A DNA stretch of 64,000 bases. It comes from Croceicoccus mobilis. GTDB taxonomy: Bacteria > Pseudomonadota > Alphaproteobacteria > Sphingomonadales > Sphingomonadaceae. Where the stretch lies: contig NZ_LYWZ01000022.1 in NCBI RefSeq assembly GCF_001661965.1, positions 186,001-250,000 of the forward strand, written 5' to 3'. Below, in pieces: positions 8,288-18,020 of the stretch. Within the stretch, counting starts at the first letter, position 1. Each line of letters starts with the position of its first letter. The translations under genes were made by a program, and so were the position numbers. The notes under the pieces were generated by a model that saw only the letters and a program-made list of their open reading frames with translations, ran no database searches and had not been told where the DNA came from.

Positions 8288-8753
8288 GCTGCACCCGTTA
8301 AGAGTCGAAAAGTTTCTCTTCCTGGCAAAATGATCTGACGTGATCTGGCAATAATTTGACCAAGCAGTAGAGAAGGCAGGACCAGCGTGGAGCTTTTCAA
8401 GCTTGCGCAGCGCTGGTCCTGCCAAGCGCAACCGTATTGGTGTACACCATGGACCCATCGCTTTGCGATGGGCTCCCTCAAATTGCCCGGCATCTGTCAG
8501 GTATGCGCCCTACATCCAGCGATCGAAGGTTCAACGACGATCGCCTGAAAGCGGACATCGAATCAGTAGGCTCGATCTGGCCGCAATGTTCAACAGACCA
8601 GAACGACAGCTTCCAAGAGGCTGATGCGGCAAGCAACACTGCTCGCTGTAAATATTGTGCGCTTTACGCAAGCAGTTTTGATCAATGGGAAAATTTCATT
8701 AAGTAGATATTAAGGAAATTTTCGAAATAGACTGAACAAACAATTTCGACAAT
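8288..8753 (+). other. gene-free stretch between IS66 and the cellulose operon
   Basis: No convincing gene is seen; the open frames are short and have no recognisable motif. The stretch contains a long perfect stem-loop (8375-8423) and a second hairpin at 8454-8472, cccatcg-ctttg-cgatggg. The last 60 bases are AT-rich and follow the stop of bcsZ. Joined to the sequence left of IS66, the pre-insertion site would be a single intergenic region of roughly 900 bases. Confidence 0.5.
8375..8423. repeat. Perfect 13-bp inverted repeat / stem-loop
   Basis: The arms ggcaggaccagcg (8375-8387) and cgctggtcctgcc (8411-8423) are perfectly complementary around a 23-base loop that itself contains gctt/aagc. 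There is no T-run on either strand, so it is not a normal intrinsic terminator. It could be a remnant of a mobile-element end or a small structured element. Confidence 0.65.
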
Positions 8754-9809
8754 TTATGCCATACGAGATAGCAAACGACTAAAGCAATTTAGCACGGCGG
8801 AATAATAGTTGTGCTGTACTTCTGCTGTGACGTCCGTTCCCACACCTGCCAGCAAACTTGCATATGTCGACGCCCCATAGGAGAGCGCGTATTCGGCCAT
8901 TGCACCTGATTTGACATCAACCCATGCAGGCGGAATGTTGCCCTTAACAAAATAGCTTCGCCAAAAATCGATTATATGCTGGGCTCGCCCCTGCAGTCCG
9001 CTCAGGCCCAGATAGAGGGGTATGCGAACCGCATCGAAACCAAATCTTGGCTCCCAACCTGGAGCTGGGCCGGTTACCTTCCCGTCCAAGTATGAGATCC
9101 AGTCAGAAGGAAGCTGGTGGCCACCGAACCGGCTTTGCCCCAGCAGCCAGAGGCCATCTTCCATGATTTTCGTCCACGGACCTTTGGGTTCCCTTTCGGC
9201 GAATTCGCTCAAAGCGGGCCAAATGTAATAGGACAGGTTCAACACGATCCGGTCTTCGTGCACGAAACCGTGCGCGGCAGGCAATAACAGCAGTCTTTCG
9301 CGCGCCAGGACGAGATCGCCCGCGATAGCGGCGCGAGTGGCGGCTGCATGAGATTCGAACGCGGAATTTTGCCATCGTGCTGCGGCGCGTCCCAGCGCCC
9401 ATGCAATCAGAATATCACCGTCGGTTGCATTATTAGGATCGGCAAGCGGATCAGATGCATTCGGATCAAAGCGCCATATAAACAATGCTTTATTCTGCTG
9501 CGCCAAATTCTTGTCCGTCCAGTTCCAGACGCGATCGAAAATCTCGCGGTCACCGGCCAATTCGGCAAGAACGAGAGCGTAACCCTGCCCCTCACTGTGG
9601 CTGATGCCGCCATTCCCGTTGTCAACGACCCGGCCGTCTTTCTGGATGTAGCGGCTTTTGAAATCGGTCCATGCGATCAGGTACGATGTCGTCTCGCCAG
9701 CCTTAGCCAAATATTCCGACCGTGCCTTCGGCGATGGTGATGCATAGCTGCAGTTGGAACTGCTCATCGCGGCCAGTGCGGCAAGGAAATGCCGCCGTTC
9801 AAGGCGCAT
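8754..9809 (-). CDS. bcsZ: Cellulase BcsZ, glycoside hydrolase family 8
   Basis: This is a periplasmic endo-beta-1,4-glucanase of family GH8 (about 351 residues) that trims cellulose during export. It shows the GH8 general-acid motif in GISHSEGQGYALVLAEL, the conserved NATDGDILIAWAL and the aromatic substrate-cleft segments LNLSYYIWPAL and RFGFDAVRIPLYL. The N-terminus MRLERRHFLAALAA has paired arginines followed by a hydrophobic stretch and could be a Tat-type signal; a cysteine follows at about residue 19. The ATG at 9809 was chosen because it begins this signal and overlaps bcsD by 11 bases; a longer open frame upstream lies within bcsD. It is the last gene of the operon. Confidence 0.93.
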   Translation of the reverse strand: MRLERRHFLAALAAMSSSNCSYASPSPKARSEYLAKAGETTSYLIAWTDFKSRYIQKDGRVVDNGNGGISHSEGQGYALVLAELAGDREIFDRVWNWTDKNLAQQNKALFIWRFDPNASDPLADPNNATDGDILIAWALGRAAARWQNSAFESHAAATRAAIAGDLVLARERLLLLPAAHGFVHEDRIVLNLSYYIWPALSEFAEREPKGPWTKIMEDGLWLLGQSRFGGHQLPSDWISYLDGKVTGPAPGWEPRFGFDAVRIPLYLGLSGLQGRAQHIIDFWRSYFVKGNIPPAWVDVKSGAMAEYALSYGASTYASLLAGVGTDVTAEVQHNYYSAVLNCFSRLLSRMA

Positions 9810-10284
9810 GGCGCAGTTCCAGACGCGAGCCGGAATGCGATACGACCCATGTACGCAGTGTAGCACCGTTTTGTGAGAGTGATTCAAGCCATGCGGCGTA
9901 GGCGCCCTCGAGCATAGCGGGCATGGCATTGACGATCGTTTCACTGGCGCCACTTTCCAGTGACGGCAGATTTGTGTGGACGATATCCAGCCCGTGATCG
10001 TCGAGTTCGAAATTAACGGATCCGAGGCCCATGCGGTTCCAGACCGTATTGAGCGTCAGTTCGATATCCTCGACATTGTTGAGATCGCCCAGCCTCGCGA
10101 GCGCGGCCATGCGTCGTCCCGTTGCCACGAAAAAGCCGTGGGTCTGATCGGCCGATGCCGATGCGCGGATTTGCTCGATGACCATCTCAAGCACAAATTG
10201 AACGGTTTCTGGGATGAAGTCCCCCGCACTGGCGTTAAAGCCGGATTCCTGTGTCTCAACCGTGTTATACGCCGAATTCATCAT
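9799..10284 (-). CDS. bcsD: Cellulose synthase subunit D
   Basis: A 161-residue protein matching the AxCesD/BcsD family in length and pattern, including QTHGFFVATGRRMA and the C-terminal YAAWLESLSQNGA. BcsD of Komagataeibacter is a periplasmic octamer that guides glucan chains into crystalline ribbons. Its presence marks a type I (Komagataeibacter-like) cellulose operon and suggests structured, bundled cellulose rather than only amorphous exopolymer. The start overlaps the bcsC stop by a few bases. The bcsH/ccpAx gene that accompanies bcsD in acetic acid bacteria is not seen here. Confidence 0.9.
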   Translation of the reverse strand: MMNSAYNTVETQESGFNASAGDFIPETVQFVLEMVIEQIRASASADQTHGFFVATGRRMAALARLGDLNNVEDIELTLNTVWNRMGLGSVNFELDDHGLDIVHTNLPSLESGASETIVNAMPAMLEGAYAAWLESLSQNGATLRTWVVSHSGSRLELRHAP

Positions 10285-13200
10285 TTCGCTCCAAGCGATT
10301 GTTTAAGGCCAAAGACGGTCTTCACCTCATTATATTCACCGAAAGTGTTAAGATCCAATTCGCCGCCGATCCGCGTCTGCCCGTTCAGATCATACCAGAA
10401 CGAACCGCCCAGATTGACGCCAAAACCGGTTTCGCTGCTGGCATCGTGATAAGCGGTTACATCGGAATCCAGCATTGCGAGCGCATCTAGCTCGCCCTGC
10501 GCGGCGGGATCCGTGGGATAGAAGGGTTCGACATCCTGTTCATAGCTTTGATAGCCGGGCGAGAGATAGCCGGCCACCTCCATGGCATTCTTCGAATAGC
10601 GATAACGCACCGGCAGGCTGACGCTGAGGAAATGTTGCGGGCTGAAATATCCGCCGTGACCGAAGGTGAAATTATTCTGATTGTTGTCATAGGCCTGGTA
10701 ATTGCCGTTGATCCCCACGGTCAGCACCGAATTGGCGTCAGCCATCGCCTGAAGATATCCGCCCGCATTGGCCTGCAGGCGATCGTTGCCCCGCACATTG
10801 CGGCCATCCATTTTGAAGTAACTGACATCGGCGTAGAACCCGCTTCCGTTGCGTTCTTGCGCAAAGGATGCGCCGCCACCGGTGCGCATAACCGATCCCC
10901 ATTCTTCGCCTGTGACCGGATCATATGCGCCGGCATAGGATAGCACGCTGTCGGTCACCGCACGGCGCTCGAACCACAGCCGGCCGCTGCTGTACGGCGA
11001 GAGGCGAGGTGTGACCGCAACCCCACCTTGCACTTCGACATGATCGAACCCCAGCGGGGTGCTGCCGACATCCGCTTCCACGATATCGCTCTTGTACTCG
11101 GCCGAGACCGCGACACCGGATGCGTGCTGCGGACCGGCATCGATCAATTCAGCCTCTTCCTCCGCGATGATGCCGCGCGCCTGCAGCAGACCGTTTCGCC
11201 CAAAGCCGAGCAGGCTGTTGTATTCGGGCGTTCCGGCATCGATTGAAATTGCCTTGGCTCGGGCAGCAATCCGCCCCCCGGCGAATCCGGTCGAAATGGC
11301 TGCATCAAGCCCCAATTCGGCCAGTTGCGACAGCCCCTTTTCTCCCGAACGTTCGCGGTAGTGCGTATCCACTTCGACCATGGTGCCGGTTTCACGCCGA
11401 AGCGTATCGATTTCAGCCGCGATCGACGCCAGCACCGGGTCGGAACCGACGGATTGGCCGGACATGGTTGGTCCGCTCCCTTCAAAGGCGTTCGAAGCCG
11501 GTGGGAGCGCTGACATTGGGGGCGACATAGCTGGCGCCGCAGGACGGATCGTGTTGAATGGCGTGCCCGCATAGTTCGAAAAAGCTTCGGGTGACGGCTG
11601 TTGCACTCTCGAGGTTAGGGGCGATCCGAACTGTACCGGCGCGGTCGCCTTTCCTGCGGCAGCCAGCGATGAGGGATCGAACGGATTGACCGCACGCTGC
11701 GTCGCAAACGGATTGGCGTTTTCCATCGTCGCAAATGGATTGCCATGTCCGAAAGCGCCGCCGCTGATTCCGTGCTGCGCCATGTAAAGTTCGCGCGCGT
11801 GCTCCAGATAGCGACGCTGGTCTCCGCTATCGCCGCGCGCCGCGTGAAAGCGCGCACCAGCCAGGTAGACGTTGTAGTCATCGGGAGCGAGACGTTCGGC
11901 CTGTCGCAGGGCCGCGCGGGCGCTGTCAAAATCGCCGCTGGTGCTGGCAGCGTCGATCAGTCCCATCAGCGCGGCCATGTTTTCGCCGTCGGATTGCAGC
12001 ACCAGCCGATAGGTTTGTGCGGCCTGCTGGTCCATCGCCCCCGCCTGGTACAACTGGCCAAGCGAAACGAGGATCGCGTCATTGCCGGGGGCGGACGCCC
12101 ATCCCGCCTGCAACACATCGAATGCTTCGGCATAACGGCCTTCCTCGCGCAGCCGATCGGCCTGTGCGGTGACGAGGAAACCGTTCATTCGGTCCATGGT
12201 CGCTACATCGGCAGGCGATCCGGTGGCGAGCGACGACGCCTGCCGGATTGCTGCCTGTGCGGCACCCGACTGGCCGGTCCCGGCCAGAACGCGCACCAGC
12301 GGCTCATAGGCTTCGGGCGCACCCAGCGGGCGTGCCATCAGCTCGTTTGCCAGCGAGGATGCGCCTTGAAGATCACCTATATCGTAAAGTGCTCCCGCGA
12401 TCTGGGCGCGGCGTTCTGGCGGCAGGCCGGTATTCGCGCCGATCTGGCGAAGCCCCGCACTTGCCTGCAATGCCTGACCGCCATCGGCCAGACCGACCGC
12501 GCGGTCAATGGCGCGTTGAGCGGCAACGCCCATCGCAAAGCTTTGCATTTCGGCACTGCGCTGCGCTTCGGGAATACGTTCGACTAGCTGGCGCGCCATA
12601 TCGGGTCGGTCCAGCCGTTCGGCCAGCAGGGCGGCAGCGAACAGATGATCGGGGTCGTTGAACCCCGTCAGGCTTTGCATCAGCGCATTCGCTTCGCTCC
12701 GCCGGTTTTGCGACAGGAGGAAGCGTCCGAATTCATAGCGAATCCACGGGTCCTGCGTATAGGTTAACATCGCGCGTTGGAACAGGTGTTCGGCCATGGC
12801 GCTGTCGCCTGCGCTCCACGCCGCCAATGCTTCCTGCCGCGCTGCATTCGTTTCCAGCTGCCCCGAAAGTTCCGCCGCGGTACCCGGCACGGCAAGCGCC
12901 TGCCGCGATGCGCGCGCGGCCTCGGCATAACGGCCCTGTGTTTCGTAGATATCGGCAAGCAGGCCATAGGCTACGGCCTCGTCACCTTGTCCCGATGCGA
13001 CTAGCCTTTCGGCGATGGACGCAGCCTGGCCTGCCTGCCCGTTCGCCAATAATCGACGCGCTTCTTCGCTCTCGGCGTAAAAGCTGGCCGATGCCAGCGC
13101 GTCGCTCCAGCGGGCGGCATTACCGCCGCGCGATGCGCGTGTCAGCAAATCACGGGAATCCGCGAATTCGCCCCGCCGCAGGGCCACGATGCCAAGTCCG

Positions 13201-13658
13201 CCCAGCGTATCGGCATCATTGGGTGCAAGGGCCAACGCGGCATCGAAGCGGCGCTTGGCGCCCGGCAGGTCGGATTTGGCCAGCGCGTCGAAACCGGCGG
13301 CTCGCTCCTGTCCGGCCCGCTCGCTGGCGGACGGGCGGTAAGGGGCCGGCGACGGCGCGGCCGACGGAGCGCGTCGAGAAGGTGATGCCGACGGCACCGG
13401 CTTGGCGGCCGGAGCGGGTGTCGGCGTCGGCGTTGCGTGACGGTGGTTCAAGGCGCGCCTGGCCTCGGCATTGTCGGGATCGACGTCCAGTACGCGGCGA
13501 TAGGCTTCATTCGCGCGCGATTGCTGGCCCCGTTCCTGCCAATAGCGGGCCTGTTCCAGCAGGGCGTTAACTGCGTTCGACTGCGCCCATGCAGGACTTG
13601 TCGCGCACAAGGCCAAAGCCGTGCCACAAATCAGCGAACTGGCGATTCTGCGGATCAT
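10281..13658 (-). CDS. bcsC: Cellulose export outer-membrane protein BcsC
   Basis: An 1125-residue protein: signal peptide (cleavage near PAWAQS), a long array of TPR repeats in the periplasm, then a C-terminal outer-membrane beta-barrel (alternating aromatic strands such as FYADVSYFKMDG and SVSLPVRYRYSK) through which the glucan leaves the cell. The length is close to the family norm. Between TPRs and barrel is a low-complexity linker in which the short motif NPFA/NPFD recurs three times within about 25 residues (GNPFATMENANPFATQRAVN). The start overlaps the stop of the bcsAB fusion by four bases. Confidence 0.93.
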   Translation of the reverse strand: MIRRIASSLICGTALALCATSPAWAQSNAVNALLEQARYWQERGQQSRANEAYRRVLDVDPDNAEARRALNHRHATPTPTPAPAAKPVPSASPSRRAPSAAPSPAPYRPSASERAGQERAAGFDALAKSDLPGAKRRFDAALALAPNDADTLGGLGIVALRRGEFADSRDLLTRASRGGNAARWSDALASASFYAESEEARRLLANGQAGQAASIAERLVASGQGDEAVAYGLLADIYETQGRYAEAARASRQALAVPGTAAELSGQLETNAARQEALAAWSAGDSAMAEHLFQRAMLTYTQDPWIRYEFGRFLLSQNRRSEANALMQSLTGFNDPDHLFAAALLAERLDRPDMARQLVERIPEAQRSAEMQSFAMGVAAQRAIDRAVGLADGGQALQASAGLRQIGANTGLPPERRAQIAGALYDIGDLQGASSLANELMARPLGAPEAYEPLVRVLAGTGQSGAAQAAIRQASSLATGSPADVATMDRMNGFLVTAQADRLREEGRYAEAFDVLQAGWASAPGNDAILVSLGQLYQAGAMDQQAAQTYRLVLQSDGENMAALMGLIDAASTSGDFDSARAALRQAERLAPDDYNVYLAGARFHAARGDSGDQRRYLEHARELYMAQHGISGGAFGHGNPFATMENANPFATQRAVNPFDPSSLAAAGKATAPVQFGSPLTSRVQQPSPEAFSNYAGTPFNTIRPAAPAMSPPMSALPPASNAFEGSGPTMSGQSVGSDPVLASIAAEIDTLRRETGTMVEVDTHYRERSGEKGLSQLAELGLDAAISTGFAGGRIAARAKAISIDAGTPEYNSLLGFGRNGLLQARGIIAEEEAELIDAGPQHASGVAVSAEYKSDIVEADVGSTPLGFDHVEVQGGVAVTPRLSPYSSGRLWFERRAVTDSVLSYAGAYDPVTGEEWGSVMRTGGGASFAQERNGSGFYADVSYFKMDGRNVRGNDRLQANAGGYLQAMADANSVLTVGINGNYQAYDNNQNNFTFGHGGYFSPQHFLSVSLPVRYRYSKNAMEVAGYLSPGYQSYEQDVEPFYPTDPAAQGELDALAMLDSDVTAYHDASSETGFGVNLGGSFWYDLNGQTRIGGELDLNTFGEYNEVKTVFGLKQSLGAK

Positions 13659-16600
13659 TTGCCGTCGTCCAGTGCTTTAAGTCGCCGAGCCTGTTGAGCC
13701 TGCAAGGCGCGATAGGCCACACCTGCAATGAAGAGCGCGGACAGCAACGCGCCAAGCGCCATCAGCAAAGGATAGCGCGACAACCAGTGGGCCACGGCAA
13801 GCCACCATGGCAGATCGCCCACTGTATAGGTTTTCCCGATGTGATAGCTGGACATGCCATCTGCGCTAACGATGGACAGACCGCCCTGAACCTGTGCGTT
13901 CAATTCCGCATCGTCGAGATCGTGCAGCATCCGTGGCAGCGCCGCCGTATCCGATGCCAGAACGGCCACCACCGTGCGATCCGAGTTGAATGGCGACTGG
14001 AACGATGCGATGCCGGTAAAGCTGTCCGAAGCGTACAACGCTTCGTTCGCTTCGACCGATTGATCCTCAATTCCGGTAAGGTTCATCGATTTCTGCATAA
14101 AGCTGCGTTCAGCAACGCGCAGACGATCGCTTTCGAAACGGATCGGGGCATCGTCGAATAATCCACCACTGGCAGCCATGCTGTCGGGGCCGATCACCAA
14201 AATGTCCTTGTCGCCCAGCAATTCGCTGTTCAGCGTGTTCGTTACGACAACGCGTGCGGTCGCGATGCCGGTTGCATCGCCCATGCGCCCCATGATCATC
14301 AAGAATGTTTCAATGGTCGCTATATCGGCATTGGCAGGGAGCAGCACTGCCGTCGCCGCCAGATCGGGCCTCACGGTAAAGGGATAGCCCGCCGATGCAA
14401 ACATCGACAGGTTGGGCAATTGCGCCGAATGAAAGGTGCCAGTCAGGTCGATGGTGCTGTGCGGCATGATGTTCACGCGTACATTGTCGGGAAGCGTGCC
14501 TTCACATTGCCGCTTGTCGGCCATGATAAGGCTATAGTCGAACACCAGCTCGTTCTGGCCGAACAGGATATAGTCGGACAGGATCACATGCGCTTCACGC
14601 TCACGCGAGGAAGCATCCGGCCCGTCCGAAATCCATTTGCTCCACCAGTTGCCGCTGCCCATGCCGAGCGTGCGCAGATATTGCCCATTCATCGAGACGT
14701 CGAGCCGCGATGCGCGCAGGTCCAGCCAGCTGGCCGTTGGATAGCGATAGGCCATATCGAGCCGGGCACCGCTGCGCGGCCAGAAGAACAGATCGGGGGC
14801 CACGCGGAATTGCGCGGTCAGCGGACCGGGCGGCAGGCCACGTCCTTCGAGCGCGAAAGGTTCGGTGAACTCCGACAGTTCCACCGGCCGGTCATTTCGC
14901 AACCAGCGCGGCGCGCCATAAGGCTTGAAAACAGGTATGCGAACGCTGGACATGGATGCCGATGGCCCACCTGCCAGCCCCTTGGTAAATGCCAGCCCGT
15001 TAGCGGCCAGTTTCAGTTCGGCACCGGTGCGTCCCATGATCAGCAGCAGCTTGCCGAACCGGTCGGCCGGATTGCGGATCACCGCTACAGAAGGGCCATT
15101 GGGGCGACGTTCGATGCCTGCAATTCGATTGTTTCCCGTAAGGAACACGATGGCATTGCCCTTCGGCAGGGTGCCGATCGAAGGCGGGAAGGCAAAGCCG
15201 CGATAGCTGGCCTTCGAACCCATCCACGATGCAATAACGCCTGCGGCTTCCAGCTCGCTGTTGCCGGGCTGGTCTGCAAATACAAAGGGCAGTCGCAGCG
15301 GCAGCGGATCGCGGCTGTCGAAGAACGGCGCAGGCAAATCGGCAAGGTCGGCGGGTAACGCCAGTCGCTGGGTGGTAAGGTCGATAAACGACCGCCGGTT
15401 GGACAGGTTCAGCCAGAGCGAGGAATGGAACGGGTCTTCGCAATCGCGCGCATAATGGCCCAGGAATCGTATATTAAGCTGGTTGTCGCCCGGCAGGAAC
15501 AGCGCGGGTTCGACATCCAGTGTCAGGCGCAACCGATCTGAGGTATCTGCCGTCAGCGCTACCGTGCGCAGCACTTCTCCGTTTAACAGCACCACAAGCT
15601 GGCTGATGTCACCCAGAAGATCGGGCGAGTACGCAAGATCGAGCGTGAGGCTGGCGCCAGTGACGACTTCATCCGATCGCAGGCCGAATGGGATACCGAT
15701 CTCGCCGCGCGTGCCCTGAAGCCTGATCGGCGAACCGATGGACAGATCCTTCAGCGTGATGCGATGCTTGCGCACGCCGTCCCCCGTTACTACCGGGATG
15801 GTTTTCTCTGTCACCAGAGCTTGCGCCGACGTTTGCGCGATGGCTGTGCCGGCACCGGCAAGCGCGATGCCGCTCGCCAGCAATGCTGCCAAAAACGCGC
15901 TTGTTGCCGATGCAGGTATATTGGCCGGAACCTTGCGCAACGAAGGCCGAACGATCCGGCGCAATGTGGTAAGCGCGACGACGATGATATCTCGCAGCGA
16001 ACGCAGACCCGATACGGGCGCGTGCCCCTCCGCCTGTTGCCATGCGTCGGCGCGGCCCATCACGGCGCGCACCAGCTGACGCGATTGAAACATCGAAAGC
16101 TCCTCGAAACGCAGGCGTACCGTACCCGCATCGGTGCGAACCGTGTCGACCGGCAGGGTCAGCATATCGTCGCCCATCGGCATGGAGACATGGGTGACGT
16201 CACGGTTGTTGATCTCAAAACCCTTGGGCAGTTGCGCGGCCAGCCCGCCCATCGAAAAATCGGAAGTAATGCAATCAACGACCACACCATCCTCGAAATA
16301 GACGGTAACGGGCAGCTTGGTATCGATACGGATCTGGCCGCGGATCTGGCGGGTCTCACGCGCGACCGACACGGCAGCGAGCAGGATCAGCATGCTGAAC
16401 AGCGCCCATCCCAGATTGAGCAGCAGCGTGCCCAGCTGCATGTCGAAAAAATCCTTCCACAATACATATTTGGCTATGCCCAGCACGATGCCGAAAATCA
16501 GCACGCCGATGGTGAAAAGATGCGGCTGTACGGTTTTCAGATCGAAATGGGTGCGGTCGAGCACGCTACCCTTGTCGGTTACGTTGAACTTGCCTTTACG

Positions 16601-18004
16601 AGGCTGGAACAGCGTGATCACCGTGGGGCGCACCAGATGGAATGCCAACAGGGTTTCATAGATCTCGCCCCAAAATGGCTGGCGGTCGCCGCCCTGCGTT
16701 CGCTCGCTGGACAGGGTAGAGATGAACAGATGCGGCAGCGCATTGGCAAAAATCAGCGAGGCCGATGCGAAGATGATGTTCTGACCCGCAATCAGGAACG
16801 CCAGCGGCGCGGTCAGGAACACGATGCGCGGCAGCGGAAACTGAAAGTGCATCATCGCATTCAGATAGCAAAGCCGCTGTTGCCAGCTGAGGCCCCGACC
16901 CAAGAGCGGATTGTCGACCCGGAAGATCTGCGTCATCCCGCGTGCCCAGCGGATGCGCTGGCCGATATGAAGGACGAGGCGTTCGGTCGCCAAGCCAGCC
17001 GACAGACGTGCACCGATATAGGCCGTATTCCAGCCCATGCGTTGCAGTTTCAGCGCGGTATGCGCGTCTTCAGTTACGGTTTCACCAGCGAAACCGTTGG
17101 TCTGCATCAAGGCTTCGCGCCGGATAATAGCGCAGGAACCGCAAAAGAAGGTCGCGTTCCACAAATCGTTACCCGATTGTACCGCGCCATAAAACAAATC
17201 GCCTTCACCGGGCAGGTCCTTGACGGTACGCAGGTTGCGCTGGACCGGATCGGGCGAATAGAAATGGTGCGGCGTCTGCATCAGCGCCAGCTTGGGATCT
17301 TTCTGGAACCAGCCCACCGTCACTTGCAGAAATGCGCGCGTCGGCACGTGATCACAGTCAAAGATCGCGATCAGTTCGCCATTGGTCTTCTTCATGGCGG
17401 CATTCAGATTGCCAGCCTTGGCGTGCAGACTGTCGCTGCGTGTCAGATAGCCACATTTGGCCTGGCGGGCGAATTCGCGGAATTCCTCTCGCTTGCCGTC
17501 GTCGAGAATATATACATTAAACCGGTCGCTGGGGTAATCCATGTCCATCGCAGCGAAAACCGTGTTGCGCACGATTTCCAGGCTTTCGTTATATGTGGGG
17601 ATGTAGACGTCGATCGTGGGCCAGGTCTCGGGTTCGCCCTCAATTTCGACGATGGGGCGATGCAGTGGCCAGCTGGTCTGGATCAGACCCAGCACAAGGA
17701 TCAGCCACGCATAGGCCTCGGCCAGATAGAGGCCCATGCCCAAACCGTATTCCAAGGGAGTTTCGAACGACAGCGTCTGCGTCGTGCGCCAGATCATATA
17801 GCGGGTCGACGCCAACAGGGCGAAAACGCCGATGATCAACGTAGTCCGCCGACCGGCTTTGCGGTGGACGATAGCTGCCACCACGATCATGCCGACGGCG
17901 AAAACCCATTGCTGCGTCTCGTCCAGCGGAACCGTAACAATCAGCGCCATGCAGGCGATTGCGGCCAGCCATTTCGGCAGGCGTACAAGCAAGCTCTTGC
18001 TCAT
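13655..18004 (-). CDS. bcsAB: Fused cellulose synthase BcsA-BcsB (AcsAB type)
   Basis: A 1449-residue fusion. Residues 1-600 form BcsA: membrane helices, the GT2 glycosyltransferase with DDG (168), DCD (216), TED (311) and the QRIRW product-site motif (349-353), further helices, then a PilZ domain with RETRQIR and DFSMGG (582-587) that binds cyclic di-GMP. From about residue 720, a hydrophobic stretch leads into the periplasmic BcsB carbohydrate-binding and ferredoxin-like domains, ending in a C-terminal membrane anchor (LLMALGALLSALFIAGVAY). The enzyme polymerises UDP-glucose and passes the chain to the periplasm. All catalytic motifs are intact. In most bacteria these are two genes; fusion is known from Komagataeibacter. 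Confidence 0.95.
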   Translation of the reverse strand: MSKSLLVRLPKWLAAIACMALIVTVPLDETQQWVFAVGMIVVAAIVHRKAGRRTTLIIGVFALLASTRYMIWRTTQTLSFETPLEYGLGMGLYLAEAYAWLILVLGLIQTSWPLHRPIVEIEGEPETWPTIDVYIPTYNESLEIVRNTVFAAMDMDYPSDRFNVYILDDGKREEFREFARQAKCGYLTRSDSLHAKAGNLNAAMKKTNGELIAIFDCDHVPTRAFLQVTVGWFQKDPKLALMQTPHHFYSPDPVQRNLRTVKDLPGEGDLFYGAVQSGNDLWNATFFCGSCAIIRREALMQTNGFAGETVTEDAHTALKLQRMGWNTAYIGARLSAGLATERLVLHIGQRIRWARGMTQIFRVDNPLLGRGLSWQQRLCYLNAMMHFQFPLPRIVFLTAPLAFLIAGQNIIFASASLIFANALPHLFISTLSSERTQGGDRQPFWGEIYETLLAFHLVRPTVITLFQPRKGKFNVTDKGSVLDRTHFDLKTVQPHLFTIGVLIFGIVLGIAKYVLWKDFFDMQLGTLLLNLGWALFSMLILLAAVSVARETRQIRGQIRIDTKLPVTVYFEDGVVVDCITSDFSMGGLAAQLPKGFEINNRDVTHVSMPMGDDMLTLPVDTVRTDAGTVRLRFEELSMFQSRQLVRAVMGRADAWQQAEGHAPVSGLRSLRDIIVVALTTLRRIVRPSLRKVPANIPASATSAFLAALLASGIALAGAGTAIAQTSAQALVTEKTIPVVTGDGVRKHRITLKDLSIGSPIRLQGTRGEIGIPFGLRSDEVVTGASLTLDLAYSPDLLGDISQLVVLLNGEVLRTVALTADTSDRLRLTLDVEPALFLPGDNQLNIRFLGHYARDCEDPFHSSLWLNLSNRRSFIDLTTQRLALPADLADLPAPFFDSRDPLPLRLPFVFADQPGNSELEAAGVIASWMGSKASYRGFAFPPSIGTLPKGNAIVFLTGNNRIAGIERRPNGPSVAVIRNPADRFGKLLLIMGRTGAELKLAANGLAFTKGLAGGPSASMSSVRIPVFKPYGAPRWLRNDRPVELSEFTEPFALEGRGLPPGPLTAQFRVAPDLFFWPRSGARLDMAYRYPTASWLDLRASRLDVSMNGQYLRTLGMGSGNWWSKWISDGPDASSREREAHVILSDYILFGQNELVFDYSLIMADKRQCEGTLPDNVRVNIMPHSTIDLTGTFHSAQLPNLSMFASAGYPFTVRPDLAATAVLLPANADIATIETFLMIMGRMGDATGIATARVVVTNTLNSELLGDKDILVIGPDSMAASGGLFDDAPIRFESDRLRVAERSFMQKSMNLTGIEDQSVEANEALYASDSFTGIASFQSPFNSDRTVVAVLASDTAALPRMLHDLDDAELNAQVQGGLSIVSADGMSSYHIGKTYTVGDLPWWLAVAHWLSRYPLLMALGALLSALFIAGVAYRALQAQQARRLKALDDGK

Positions 18005-18020
18005 GAAGATATCCAGTGGA

